Both the position numbers and the translations under genes were made by a program. Shown here one piece after another: positions 34,532-43,804 of a stretch of DNA of 64,000 nt. The stretch is from NCBI GenBank assembly GCA_965237785.1, contig OZ250159.1, positions 1,116,001 through 1,180,000 of the forward strand, written 5' to 3'. Every line of letters starts with the position of its first letter. The first letter of the stretch is position 1. The notes below the pieces were generated by a model, which saw only the letters and a program-made list of their open reading frames with translations, did not search any database and was not told where the DNA came from. Source of the stretch: UBA6522 sp965237785 (lineage in GTDB: Bacteria; Pseudomonadota; Gammaproteobacteria; Steroidobacterales; Rariloculaceae).

Positions 34532-36052
34532 TTGGAATCCTGGCACTACACGGTCGTCATTGTCATTCTTTATGCGATGCTGATTCTCTGGATCGGAACC
34601 GGCCGTTGGACCCGGGTCGGCAAAGTGTCCATGGACGATTACTTCAAGGTTGCGCCAGGCTTCGGCTTCGTGGTTCTCTACCTCGGCATCGCCGGCGGCT
34701 TCCATACCGCCTTCGCCATCCCGGGCTCCATGGGGTTCTACCACGCTCACGGCGTCGCCTTTGCAGCCAACGTCTTGTGGACCGTGTTTACGCCGCTGGG
34801 CGTGATCTATTTCGTCGGTTCCCGGATTACCTGCCTCGGCCGGAAGTTCAACTACATCACCCCGTCCGACCTGCTGGTGGATTATTTCGGCGACGGCAAG
34901 TTTCGAGCCTTTATCGCCATCTATATCCTTTCCTGCTGCATTCCGTTGATGACCGCCAACGTGACGGGGCCGGCGCGGCTGCTATCCAGCGGGACCGAGG
35001 GCAATATTTCCTATCTGGGGGCGTTGCTCATCATGGGATTCATGGTCATGATCTACGTCACGTCCAGCGGTATTCGCGGCGTCACCTGGACCACGGTGGC
35101 CCAGGCCATATGGATGTTCGTGGCGGTGTGGGCAGCGGCATTCTGGTGTCTGAGCCTGATTGACGGCAACCTGCTGACGCTGTTCAACAGCATTCGGGAA
35201 ACCGAGCCTTCCATGTTGACGCTGCCGGGCCGCCAGGGGTTGGCGACCCCGCAGTGGTGGACCACGTTCCCGGTATTCGGTCTCGCCCTCTACTGGGCCA
35301 TCCTGCCGCGGGGATTCATGTTCTTCTACTCATCGCGGAGTGTGAAGACGACCAAGCGGATCGGTTTGACCGTGGGACTCTATCTCATGACCCTGTATCT
35401 GCCGGCGATGGTGATCGGCTTTACCGCCTTTCACTACTTCCCGGAATTGACGGGCTCCGACGCCGACAACTCCTTCCCGCTGCTGCTGGCGATGTATGCG
35501 CCGGCCTGGTTCGCCGGGCTGATCGTGGCGGGCGGGCTGGCGGCAGGCATGTCGTCGCTGGATGCGGATACCAACGCCAATTCCGCGATGCTCACCAAGG
35601 ACGTTTATGCGAGCTTCGTGAAGAAAGACGGAACGGATCGGCACTACATTACGGTTGGGCGAATCTTCGTCATATTCCTGGTCGCGATTACCGTGCTCGC
35701 GGCGGCGCGGGATTGGGGCTTGATCGTGCTGATGATCGGCGTCACGGCTTCGATGATTACCCAGCTCCTGCCGGCCGTTCTGGCGGTGACCGTTCCCATG
35801 GGCATCCGCTTTACCAAGGCCGGTGTCACCGCGGGCATCCTCGCGGGACTCGCCGTGGCGCTGCTGACGCGTTTCTACGCGGCGGATTTCGTGCCCACCG
35901 GCTGGCGTTTTGACCCGTCCTTCTGGGGTTTGGTGGTCAACGTTCCCGTAACTCTGATAGTGAGCCGATTCACCACCCCGCCGGATCCCGAGGCGGTCGC
36001 ACGGATTCGCGCTGCGCTGGACGAGGAATTTCGCAAGGCGCCGGCGGCCTGA
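34532..36052 (+). CDS. sodium:solute symporter (SSS family)
   Basis: A 506-residue transporter with about 13 membrane helices. The SSS signature region GLIVAGGLAAGMSSLDADTN, with the serine of the second sodium site, is clear, and the N-terminus starts with a TTG behind GGGAGAA. Members take up carboxylates, amino acids or pantothenate with sodium; the small protein upstream is a usual companion. The catabolic genes downstream make an organic acid a plausible substrate, but this is inference. Confidence 0.9.
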   Translation: MESWHYTVVIVILYAMLILWIGTGRWTRVGKVSMDDYFKVAPGFGFVVLYLGIAGGFHTAFAIPGSMGFYHAHGVAFAANVLWTVFTPLGVIYFVGSRITCLGRKFNYITPSDLLVDYFGDGKFRAFIAIYILSCCIPLMTANVTGPARLLSSGTEGNISYLGALLIMGFMVMIYVTSSGIRGVTWTTVAQAIWMFVAVWAAAFWCLSLIDGNLLTLFNSIRETEPSMLTLPGRQGLATPQWWTTFPVFGLALYWAILPRGFMFFYSSRSVKTTKRIGLTVGLYLMTLYLPAMVIGFTAFHYFPELTGSDADNSFPLLLAMYAPAWFAGLIVAGGLAAGMSSLDADTNANSAMLTKDVYASFVKKDGTDRHYITVGRIFVIFLVAITVLAAARDWGLIVLMIGVTASMITQLLPAVLAVTVPMGIRFTKAGVTAGILAGLAVALLTRFYAADFVPTGWRFDPSFWGLVVNVPVTLIVSRFTTPPDPEAVARIRAALDEEFRKAPAA

Positions 36053-36164
36053 GTGCCCACTGCCAAAGTTTAAATCTTTGTTACACGGCGGAGTCGAGCG
36101 CGCGAGCGAACGTCGGAGTCGGTATAATTCCCGATTGACTTGAAACTTCCCGAGGACAACCAAG

Positions 36165-37397
36165 ATGAGTGAACATCCGTGGAAAAGCGACGACTGGTTC
36201 AGCAGTGCCTGGAACTTCAACGATGAAGTCACCAGGGACCTGAACTTCGCCGACACTATCAAGATCCACGACGTGTCGCTTCGGGACGGCGAGCAGCAGA
36301 CCGCCATCGCCTACACCTACGACGACAAGCTGCGTATCGCAGAGGCTCTCGCCGAAGCCGGCATCCACCGCATCGAGGCGGGTCTTCCCGCCGTCTCCAA
36401 GGACGATTTCCGTGCCATCGAGGCGATCGTCAAGCGCAATTTGGGGCCGGATATCTATTCCTTCTGCCGCTGCATGAAGGCCGATATCGACGCTTCTGTC
36501 GACTGCGGCGTCAAGGGCCTGATCATGGAGGTTCCGGCCAGCCCACACCTGATCGAATTCGGCTACAAGTGGCCCTTGCAGAAGGCGATCGATCTCTCCG
36601 TCGAAGCCACCGCCTACGCTCATGAGCGAGGCTTGGAGGTGGTGTTCTTCCCGATCGATTTTTCCCGGTCGGAAATCGATTGGGTTCTCAATCTCATCGA
36701 CACGGTTGCCACCGAAGGGCATATGGACGCACTGGTTCTGGTGGACACCTTTGGCGTGGTCTCGCCCCATGCGATGAAATTCTTCGTCCGCGCCGTCAGG
36801 AATCGCTTCCCCGATACGCGGCTTGAAACGCATTTCCACCAGGATTTCGGCCTCGGCGTGGCGAATACACTGCTGGCGCTGGCCGAAGGCGCCGAAGTCG
36901 TGCATTCCACCGTGCTCGGCATCGGCGAGCGCGCCGGCAACGCCCCGACCGAAGACATCGTCATGGCCCTGCTGACCATGTACGGCCTGGACATCGGCAT
37001 CCGTACGGAGAAGTTCTATTCCCTGGCCAAGCTGGTCCAGGAACTCTCCAATGTGGACGTGCCCAGCAACCGCTCCATCGTCGGGGATCGCCTGTTCCAG
37101 GTGGAATCGGGCATCATCGCCAACTGGTTCGCGAACTGCGGCAAGGAGCATCAGACCGAACTCTTCCCCTTCCGGCCCGAAATCGTCGGCCAGGCGGAGG
37201 CGGAAGTGGTTCTCGGCAAGGGCAGCGGTATCGACTCGGTGAACATTTGGCTGAGCCGCATCGGAGCGCAGGCGACTGACGAGGAAGTCGGCGAGATCCT
37301 CTTGCAAGTCAAGGCGCTGGGCCTGCAGACGAAGAAACTGCTCAGCGAGGATCAGTTCCGCGGCATCGTCAATCGAACCGTATCCAAGGTGGCCTGA
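36165..37397 (+). CDS. DRE-TIM metallolyase, isopropylmalate/homocitrate synthase-like
   Basis: A 410-residue pyruvate-carboxylase-like TIM-barrel enzyme. VSLRDGEQQT is the DRE-TIM metal and base motif, ETHFHQDFGLG supplies the HxH metal ligands, and GIGERAGNAPTEDI is the signature of the LeuA, homocitrate and citramalate synthase branch rather than HMG-CoA lyase. The C-terminal allosteric domain of LeuA is missing. A TATAAT box at 36123-36128 suggests its own promoter, although no good -35 is visible. It directly precedes the molybdenum hydroxylase genes (7 bases), so it probably acts in the same catabolic route. Exact acyl-CoA and oxoacid substrates unknown. Confidence 0.85.
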   Translation: MSEHPWKSDDWFSSAWNFNDEVTRDLNFADTIKIHDVSLRDGEQQTAIAYTYDDKLRIAEALAEAGIHRIEAGLPAVSKDDFRAIEAIVKRNLGPDIYSFCRCMKADIDASVDCGVKGLIMEVPASPHLIEFGYKWPLQKAIDLSVEATAYAHERGLEVVFFPIDFSRSEIDWVLNLIDTVATEGHMDALVLVDTFGVVSPHAMKFFVRAVRNRFPDTRLETHFHQDFGLGVANTLLALAEGAEVVHSTVLGIGERAGNAPTEDIVMALLTMYGLDIGIRTEKFYSLAKLVQELSNVDVPSNRSIVGDRLFQVESGIIANWFANCGKEHQTELFPFRPEIVGQAEAEVVLGKGSGIDSVNIWLSRIGAQATDEEVGEILLQVKALGLQTKKLLSEDQFRGIVNRTVSKVA

Positions 37398-37404
37398 TAC
37401 CCCG

Positions 37405-38271
37405 ATGCGCCCGCTCGAATACATCGTTCCGGAGAGCGCCGACGCGGCCGTGGCCGTGTTGGCGGAGCACGGCGAACATGCCTGCCCTCTGGGCGGCGGC
37501 ACGGATCTTGTGGTGGATCTCAAGCACGCGCCCGGCAACATCAGCGCGCTGGTTGACATATCCGGCCTGAAGGAGTTCCTCGGCATCGAAGAGACCGACG
37601 AGGGACTGCGAATCGGCAGCATGGTCACCTATGGCGAGATCATGCAAAACCCGATCTGCCTGGAGAAAACGCCGGAAGTCGTGGCCGCATCGCATACGGT
37701 TGGCGCCGTCCAGACCCGCAATCTGGGCACTATCGGCGGCAACCTGGTGACGTGCGTGCCCTCGGCCGACAGCGCACCGGCGTTGATGGTACTGGACGCG
37801 GAAGTCACCCTCGTGGGCCCCAACGGCTGGCGGCGAATGCCGATCGATGACTTCTTCGTCGGTCCCCGCAAGACCATTCTGGAGCCTTACGAACTTCTTG
37901 CGGAAATCTGGATTCCAAAGCATACCTTGGGCAAGCCATCGAACTTCTGCAAGTTCGGGCTGCGCAAGGGACAGGCTCTGGCCCTGGTAAACACCGCCGC
38001 CGCGCTGGAACTGGACAATGGCAAGATCGTGGAACCGCGCATCGCGCTCGGCGCCGTCGCGCCCACGCCCCTTCGGGCGCTGAAAGCCGAGGCCTTTCTT
38101 GCAGGCGGGGAAGCCGACGCTGAAAATCTGGACGAGGCGGCTAGAATCGCGGTTACGGAAGCCAAACCGATCGACGATTTCAGGGCGTCCGCCAACTACC
38201 GCAGGCAATTGATTCACACCCTGACCCGGCGGGTTCTGGAGCGGTCCGTGGCGATCGCACAGGAACGATAG
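37405..38271 (+). CDS. molybdenum hydroxylase, FAD-binding subunit
   Basis: The medium subunit of a xanthine-dehydrogenase-family enzyme, 288 residues. FAD contacts are in CPLGGGTDLVVDLKH and HTVGAVQTRNLGTIGGNL; the C-terminal CO-dehydrogenase-flavoprotein domain follows. It passes electrons from the 2Fe-2S subunit to an acceptor. Stands between the lyase gene and the iron-sulfur subunit gene on the same strand. Confidence 0.93.
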   Translation: MRPLEYIVPESADAAVAVLAEHGEHACPLGGGTDLVVDLKHAPGNISALVDISGLKEFLGIEETDEGLRIGSMVTYGEIMQNPICLEKTPEVVAASHTVGAVQTRNLGTIGGNLVTCVPSADSAPALMVLDAEVTLVGPNGWRRMPIDDFFVGPRKTILEPYELLAEIWIPKHTLGKPSNFCKFGLRKGQALALVNTAAALELDNGKIVEPRIALGAVAPTPLRALKAEAFLAGGEADAENLDEAARIAVTEAKPIDDFRASANYRRQLIHTLTRRVLERSVAIAQER

Positions 38272-38306
38272 CTCGTGGCAGGACCTGGCAACGGAGAACT
38301 TGAGGT

Positions 38307-38786
38307 ATGTTGGTAGAACTTACGGTCAACGGTGAATCCAGGTCGGCCGACGTGCCGCCGGAGACGACATTGCTGAAGATGTTGCGAGAGCAGCTCGGGC
38401 TGACCGGGGCGAAGCTCGGTTGCGACGTGGGTGACTGCGGGACGTGTACCGTCATCGTCGACGACGTATCCGTCAACTCGTGCCTGATGTTGGCGGGTCG
38501 CGCGGGCGGATGCGATGTGACCACCATCGAGGGACTGGCGAACGCGGACGAATTGCATCCGCTGCAGCAGAAATTCGAGGAGCACGGCGCCCTTCAATGC
38601 GGATTCTGTGGGCCCGGCATGCTTATCTCGGCCAAGAATCTGCTCGACCGGAACCCGAATCCCAGTGTCTTCGACGTTCGGGATGCTCTTGCCGGTAATC
38701 TCTGCCGCTGTACCGGATACACCAAGATTATCGAAGCGGTTATCGATGCGGGCGAGATGATGAACTCGGAGCAGGCGAACGTTTAA
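38307..38786 (+). CDS. molybdenum hydroxylase, 2Fe-2S subunit
   Basis: The small subunit, 159 residues, carrying two 2Fe-2S clusters. The plant-type ferredoxin half has GCDVGDCGTC, and the alpha-helical half has CGFCGPGM and NLCRCTGY. Length and motifs are fully standard. Electrons run from molybdopterin through these clusters to FAD. Confidence 0.96.
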   Translation: MLVELTVNGESRSADVPPETTLLKMLREQLGLTGAKLGCDVGDCGTCTVIVDDVSVNSCLMLAGRAGGCDVTTIEGLANADELHPLQQKFEEHGALQCGFCGPGMLISAKNLLDRNPNPSVFDVRDALAGNLCRCTGYTKIIEAVIDAGEMMNSEQANV

Positions 38787-38846
38787 GGCCTGTAACGGTT
38801 AAGGCCTGTTTAGCGCTAGTTGCCCTGCCCGAAAAGGAGAATGCGG

Positions 38847-40250
38847 ATGGCGACCCGAATAAAGGATGTTCAGACCAACGTTGAAGACCTTGTAACGGCA
38901 CGTGAAGCGAGGGCGCCATCCAGGCAACCCCTGGCGGTTCCGGCTGACAATCCGGTTACCTTTCCGCTGGATCTTCCCGAGAGCGAGTCCCGGCTTCGAA
39001 CCCCGGCGGTGGGACAGCGGGCGACCCGGCCGGACGGCCGTCTTCACGGCCTCGGGCAAACCAGGTACATCGACGACTTCACCTTTCCGCACATGCTCCA
39101 TGCCAAGATCCTGCGCAGTGAATATCCTCACGCGCGCATCGTCAGCATCGACACCAGCGAAGCGGAAAAGATGCCGGGCGTGATGGCAACGCTGACCGGC
39201 GCCGAGGTTCCGGAGAATTCATTCGGCCCCACGTACCAGGACCAGCCGGTACTCGCCTACCCCATCGCCCGGCATCGCGGTGACGGTGTAGCGGCGGTCG
39301 CCGCGACCTCCGAGCAACTGGCCCTCGACGCGCTGGAGAAGATCAAGGTCGAGTATGAGCCTCTTCCGGCGGTATTCGATCCTCTGGAGGCCATGAAAGA
39401 CGACTCGCCCAAGGTGCATGGCGATTCCAACATCTATACCAGCAAGACGATCAGGAAGGGCGACGTGGAGAAAGGCCTGGCAGAGGCCGACCACGTCTTT
39501 CACCGGCAGTTTCGTACCCAGATGGTGGAGCACGTGCCGTTGGAGCCGCATGCTTCAATCGCCTCCTGGGACGGTAACGGTCGTGTCACCCTTTGGACCA
39601 GCCTCGGACGGATCACGCTGGGCCGCGAAGACCTGGCGCGCACATTGCACATGCCGCAAAGCCGGATCCGGCTGATCGGCACCGTGGTCGGCGGCAATTT
39701 CGGCGGCAAGAACGAAATCACCAGCGAACCGATCCTGGCGCTGTTGGCCAAAAAGTCCCGCCGGCCCGTCAAGTCCGTGTTCACGCGCGGCGACGAGTTC
39801 GTCTCCTCGACCATCCGCCACCCCTTCACCATGGATTACACTACCGGGGTCAATAACGACGGCAAAATCGTGGCGCGAAAGATTCGCCTGGTTCTCGACG
39901 GCGGCGCGTATTGCTCGTGGACGGGCACCACCATCGGCAAGGGATCGATTTTGGCGCCGGGACCGTACAATATCGACAATGTTCTTGTGGAGGCCTACGC
40001 GGTCTATACGAACAAGACAACCACGGGCGCCATGCGCGGATTCGGCGCGCCGCAGGTCTGTTTTGCCTACGAATCCCAAATGGACGATATGGCCCAGGCG
40101 CTGGGCATCGACCCATTGGAGATCAGGCTGCGCAACGGGTTCTCGGAAAACTCCCTGAGCCCCACCGGGCAGAGCCTGCAAAGCGTGGCATTGAAGGAGT
40201 CGCTGACCCAGGCGGCGGATCGATTCGGTTGGAAGGAGTGGCGGGCATGA
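38847..40250 (+). CDS. molybdenum hydroxylase large subunit, N-terminal half
   Basis: 467 residues. After a 55-residue extension comes the alpha/beta-hammerhead domain (GLGQTRYIDDFTFPHMLHAK) and the first molybdopterin-binding domain (VGGNFGGKNEITSEP, GAMRGFGAPQVCFAYE). It ends at a TGA that overlaps the ATG of the next gene as ATGA; the second half of the normal 770-residue subunit is encoded there in a different frame. The ATG at 38847 is preferred, being seven bases after GGAG. Either a genuine two-gene large subunit, as in nicotinate dehydrogenase of Eubacterium barkeri, or a frameshift in a joined gene. Confidence 0.9.
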   Translation: MATRIKDVQTNVEDLVTAREARAPSRQPLAVPADNPVTFPLDLPESESRLRTPAVGQRATRPDGRLHGLGQTRYIDDFTFPHMLHAKILRSEYPHARIVSIDTSEAEKMPGVMATLTGAEVPENSFGPTYQDQPVLAYPIARHRGDGVAAVAATSEQLALDALEKIKVEYEPLPAVFDPLEAMKDDSPKVHGDSNIYTSKTIRKGDVEKGLAEADHVFHRQFRTQMVEHVPLEPHASIASWDGNGRVTLWTSLGRITLGREDLARTLHMPQSRIRLIGTVVGGNFGGKNEITSEPILALLAKKSRRPVKSVFTRGDEFVSSTIRHPFTMDYTTGVNNDGKIVARKIRLVLDGGAYCSWTGTTIGKGSILAPGPYNIDNVLVEAYAVYTNKTTTGAMRGFGAPQVCFAYESQMDDMAQALGIDPLEIRLRNGFSENSLSPTGQSLQSVALKESLTQAADRFGWKEWRA

Positions 40251-41257
40251 AGAAGCGCGGACGCGGCATGGCGTGCATGTGGTACCCCATCGGCTTTACG
40301 GTGGCGGCCAACCCCAGCGCGGCAACCGTCAAGGTGAATACCGATGGAACCGCGACATTGCTCACCGGTACGGTGGAAACCGGTCAAGGCGCCCTCACCG
40401 TGCTCGGCCAGATCGCCGCGGAAACACTCGGTCTCGCCACCGACGACGTGCATGTCGTCTCCGGCGACACCGACGTGACGCCCATGGACACCGGCGCCAT
40501 TGCCAGCCGCACCACGTACGTCACCGGTAACGCCATCGTTCGCGCCGCGGAAAAGGCGCGCGACATCCTGTTCGAGGCGGCGGCGCCGCTGCTCAACGTC
40601 AAGCCGGAACAACTGGAAGTCAGGGACAGGCATATCCAGGTCCTGGGGTTTCCATCAAGATCGATCCCGATCGACAAGGTGGTCCACCACAGCGAAACCG
40701 TCATGGGCAACCCGGCGATCGGGAGCGCTTCCTACAATCCGCCCACCGTTGAAATGGATCCGGAAACCGGCCAGGGCAAGCCATTCAATACCTACGTCTA
40801 CGCCACCCAGATCGCCGACGTCGAAGTCGATGACGAAACCGGCGAAGTGGAAGTGCTGAAGATCGTGGCGGTCCACGATTGCGGAACGCCCATCAACCCG
40901 ATGCTGGTCGAAGGCCAGATTCAGGGCGGTATTTCCATGGGCGTGGGATTTGCCCTGCAGGAAGAAATCCTCTTCGAGGAAGGCCGCCAGATCAATCCCA
41001 ACCTCACCAACTACATCATGCCCACCAGCCTGGACATGCCCGAACTGGATGTGGGATTGGTGGACAATTACGATCCCACCGGCCCCTTTGGCGCCAAGGG
41101 CGCCGGGGAGCCCACGGCGGTACCCACCGCGGCTTGCATCATGAATGCGATATTTGACGCCGTAAGTGTCAGGATCACCGCCCTGCCAGCGACCGCGGAG
41201 CGGGTACTGACCGCCATTAACGAGAAACGTCAGGCTGAGCAAGCCGACGCGGCTTAA
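40247..41257 (+). CDS. molybdenum hydroxylase large subunit, C-terminal half
   Basis: 336 residues forming the second molybdopterin-binding domain. GTVETGQGALTVLGQIAAE and VVSGDTDVTPMDTGAIASRT contact the cofactor, and Glu288 in FGAKGAGEPTAVP is the catalytic glutamate of the family. A natural start MKKRGRGMACMWYP matches the usual interdomain loop. With the 467-residue gene upstream it makes about 51 plus 36 kDa, close to the 50 and 37 kDa subunits I recall for the split nicotinate dehydrogenase. Both halves look complete and well conserved. Confidence 0.9.
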   Translation: MKKRGRGMACMWYPIGFTVAANPSAATVKVNTDGTATLLTGTVETGQGALTVLGQIAAETLGLATDDVHVVSGDTDVTPMDTGAIASRTTYVTGNAIVRAAEKARDILFEAAAPLLNVKPEQLEVRDRHIQVLGFPSRSIPIDKVVHHSETVMGNPAIGSASYNPPTVEMDPETGQGKPFNTYVYATQIADVEVDDETGEVEVLKIVAVHDCGTPINPMLVEGQIQGGISMGVGFALQEEILFEEGRQINPNLTNYIMPTSLDMPELDVGLVDNYDPTGPFGAKGAGEPTAVPTAACIMNAIFDAVSVRITALPATAERVLTAINEKRQAEQADAA

Positions 41258-41435
41258 CCAGCGCTGGTTGCCCGGTTTGGGCCGCGCGGAGGTTTGGGCA
41301 ACTCCCGCGGCCCGTCCGCCACATACAGAACACTCAAATGTGGTTGCATGGCTGATCTTTGCCGTGTGCGCTTACGTCTCGCTTGACATAGAGTGAAATT
41401 ACTTCAGTATTTTTTGGGTGCGACAGGAACCGGAA

Positions 41436-41927
41436 ATGAAGGCCAGTCACGTCAGCTCGGAATTCTGGGCCATCGTTGGGGTGGGTGTTTCCCTGGCCCT
41501 CCTTATTATCGGTATGGGCACGTTCATGGTGACCGACCATTCGTCGATGCGTGCCGAGATGAGATCGATCCGTACTGACCTGGGCAGTGAGATAGGCATG
41601 CTTCGCGCCGACAATCGAGACGATCACATCGCGATACGCAATGACCTGGGCAGCGAGATAAGCATGCTCCGCTCCGACAATCGAGACGATCACATCGCAA
41701 TACGCAATGACTTGGGCAACGAAATAAGCATGCTTCGCGCCGACAATCGAGACGACCACATCGCAATACGCAATGACCTGGGCAGCGAGATAAGCATGCT
41801 CCGCACCGATAATCGAGACGACCACATTGCAATACGCGATGACATAGAAGCACTGGGTGGGCGGATGGGCTATGTCGAGGGACGGCTCGGTATTCCCCCT
41901 GTAGACGTCGGACCCGAGGCTCCGTAG
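41436..41927 (+). CDS. membrane-anchored coiled-coil repeat protein
   Basis: 163 residues: one N-terminal helix (FWAIVGVGVSLALLIIGMGT) followed by an extended heptad-like region made of four near-identical 22-residue units, each beginning LGSEISMLR and ending DDHIAIRND. A short C-terminal tail GRMGYVEGRLGIPP follows. Such plans occur in small bacterial coiled-coil proteins related to the DUF1640-like one at 11096-11344; function unknown. A GTG at 41418 is an alternative start. It sits between the hydroxylase genes and the alcohol dehydrogenase. Confidence 0.7.
   Translation: MKASHVSSEFWAIVGVGVSLALLIIGMGTFMVTDHSSMRAEMRSIRTDLGSEIGMLRADNRDDHIAIRNDLGSEISMLRSDNRDDHIAIRNDLGNEISMLRADNRDDHIAIRNDLGSEISMLRTDNRDDHIAIRDDIEALGGRMGYVEGRLGIPPVDVGPEAP
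41580..41843 (+). repeat. four tandem 66-bp coding repeats
   Basis: Four head-to-tail copies at 41580-41645, 41646-41711, 41712-41777 and 41778-41843, differing at only a few bases each. They encode the 22-residue units of the coiled-coil protein, and copy number could vary by slippage. A partial fifth unit follows. Confidence 0.95.
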
Positions 41928-41951
41928 GAGAGCGCCACCGGATCGGGATAT

Positions 41952-43061
41952 ATGACCGTATTCGAGATTCCACAGACGATGAAAGCCTGGGTCCTGGGCG
42001 ACCCGGATGAACTCAAGCTGGTGGAAAAACCGGTGCCCCGGCCCGGAGCCGCGGAGGTGCTGGTGCGAATCGACGCGGTGGCCATCTGTGCCACCGACCT
42101 GGAAATCATCAGCCACGGCGCCCCGGCCATGATCGGCGGCGAACTGCCGTTCAACAAGAATTTCACTCCCGGCCACGAATACATGGGCACGATCGTCGCG
42201 CTGGGACCTACCGTGGATGAATTTGCCGTGGGAGAGCGAATCGCCGTGGAAATCCATGCCGGCTGCGGCCGTTGCCAGCGCTGCCGCATGGGCATGTACA
42301 CCTCGTGCCTGAATTACGGCGCCAATTACGGTGAATTCTCGAAGGGGCACCGAGCGAACGGCTACACCACCGACGGCGCATTCACCCAATACGCAGTGAA
42401 TCACGTTAATACACTGGTCAGGGTGCCGGACTTAATGAGCGACGAAGTGGCTACGCTGATCGTCACCGCCGGGACCGCGACCTATGGACTCGACGTCCTC
42501 GGAGGGCTGGTGGCGGGTGAGAGCCTGGCAGTCACCGGCGCCGGACCTATCGGCCTTCTCGGGGTTGCCGTCGGCAAGGCTTTGGGCGCCGGCCCCGTCA
42601 TTCTTACGGATATCGTCGACGAGCGTCTGCACATCGGCGTCCGGCTCGGCGCCGATCATGTGGTCAACGCAGCCCGTGAACCTGCGGTAGAGGCCGTGCG
42701 CCGCGCCAACGGCGGGCGCGGAGTGAGCTTTGCGTTGGAGTGCTCCGGCGCGCCCAACGCCGTCAATGAAGCCATCGCCATCGTCAACCGCGGCGGGCGC
42801 GTCTGCCTGGCCGCATTTTCACCGAAACCTGTTTCCGTGGATATCAGCCAGATTGTTATCAACAACATCTACCTCTATGGCATTCGCGGCGAAGGTCAGA
42901 GTGCCGTGCGCCGCGCCGCGGCATTGATGACCCAGAAAAAATTCGATGCTTCCCCGGTTCACACTCATACTTTCCCGTTGAGTGAGCTGCCGGAGGGGCT
43001 TCGCCACGCCCGGGAGAAACTCGACGGCGCCATCAAGGTGGTCATCAAGAACCAGGAATGA
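41952..43061 (+). CDS. zinc-dependent alcohol dehydrogenase (medium-chain)
   Basis: A 369-residue medium-chain dehydrogenase. Catalytic zinc ligands lie in AICATDLEI and PGHEYMG; the structural zinc site is CGRCQRCRMGMYTSC with four cysteines. The NAD-binding loop GAGPIGLLGVAVGKALGAG is present. The group includes threonine, sorbitol and other polyol or hydroxy-acid dehydrogenases; the substrate cannot be told. It is on the same strand as the hydroxylase genes and followed by a DUF1330 gene. Confidence 0.93.
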   Translation: MTVFEIPQTMKAWVLGDPDELKLVEKPVPRPGAAEVLVRIDAVAICATDLEIISHGAPAMIGGELPFNKNFTPGHEYMGTIVALGPTVDEFAVGERIAVEIHAGCGRCQRCRMGMYTSCLNYGANYGEFSKGHRANGYTTDGAFTQYAVNHVNTLVRVPDLMSDEVATLIVTAGTATYGLDVLGGLVAGESLAVTGAGPIGLLGVAVGKALGAGPVILTDIVDERLHIGVRLGADHVVNAAREPAVEAVRRANGGRGVSFALECSGAPNAVNEAIAIVNRGGRVCLAAFSPKPVSVDISQIVINNIYLYGIRGEGQSAVRRAAALMTQKKFDASPVHTHTFPLSELPEGLRHAREKLDGAIKVVIKNQE

Positions 43062-43109
43062 CCGAAGGCCCTCAGCCGAATTACCCGCAAAACCGAAAGG
43101 AAGAGACAA

Positions 43110-43415
43110 ATGCCCGCGTACTGGCTCGCACGCTCGAAAATTAATGACCCGGTGGAATATAAGCGCTACACGGATCTCGTTCCCGCCATCCTGAGCAAGT
43201 TCAACGGCAAGGTGTTGGCCAGAGGCGGACGCCACGAACACCTGGAACGTGGCGGCCACTTCCAACGCCACGTGGTCGTCGAGTTTCCTACCTTCGAGGA
43301 TGCCGTGGCCTGCCACCGTTCACCGGAGTACCAGGAAGCACGTCTGTTTCGATTGAACGGGGTCGGTGACAACGAGTTGGTAATCGTCGATGGGGGTGAT
43401 GCGACCCCGCAGTGA
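43110..43415 (+). CDS. DUF1330-family protein
   Basis: A 101-residue ferredoxin-like fold protein: MPAYWLARSKINDPVEYKRY at the start and FPTFEDAVACHRSPEYQEA in the middle are classic for DUF1330. Such proteins accompany catabolic genes and may bind small acids. GGAAGAG precedes the ATG. Last intact gene of the cluster. Confidence 0.93.
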   Translation: MPAYWLARSKINDPVEYKRYTDLVPAILSKFNGKVLARGGRHEHLERGGHFQRHVVVEFPTFEDAVACHRSPEYQEARLFRLNGVGDNELVIVDGGDATPQ

Positions 43416-43581
43416 CGTTTGTCGGCCCACTCGGTCTGACCTCCTTGCAGCGTCGTCGAACTCCGCCAAGTCGATATCGGTGACGAACGCTCTATCTAGT
43501 GCGTGGTTGGGACGTAAGCGGCGAGAACGATTTCCGCGTACCTTGACAGGAAGCCGCTCCAGGGTAGTCGGAATTCTTCCT

Positions 43582-43780
43582 TCAATTTGAGGCCCGTATT
43601 GCGTTCAACAATTCGCGGCCTTTGTCCGTTGTAACGAATTCGTCGTACACTGTTTTGGATGCTTCGCGAAATGGGGTCGTATCCGGGTACGTTACTTTCA
43701 CGCCGTTGCGTTGCAACACGGAAAGTAAACTATTGTCGCTATCAGCATATGCTTGCCGTTCGAGAATCGCCGACTGCCGG
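43582..43780 (-). pseudogene. C-terminal remnant of a TRAP-transporter solute-binding protein
   Basis: On the minus strand about 65 codons end NGVKVTYPDTTPFREASKTV, then YDEFVTTDKGRELLNAIRAS and stop. This is the usual C-terminus of DctP-type TRAP solute receptors (VTxPDxxPFREA...VYDxF). The upstream 270 residues are missing; a 21-bp tandem duplication and unrelated sequence take their place. Confidence 0.75.
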
Positions 43781-43804
43781 CCCGCACTTGTTGAATCCGG
43801 ACCT

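Noticed and set aside
36081..37628. 515-codon minus-strand frame opposite the LeuA-like gene
   Set aside because: Shadow of a gene with complete DRE-TIM motifs; no independent signal.
41334..42404. Long minus-strand frame with repeated peptides over the 66-bp repeats
   Set aside because: It is the shadow of the repeat protein and the alcohol dehydrogenase on the plus strand; the repeats only mirror the coding repeats and no motif is seen.
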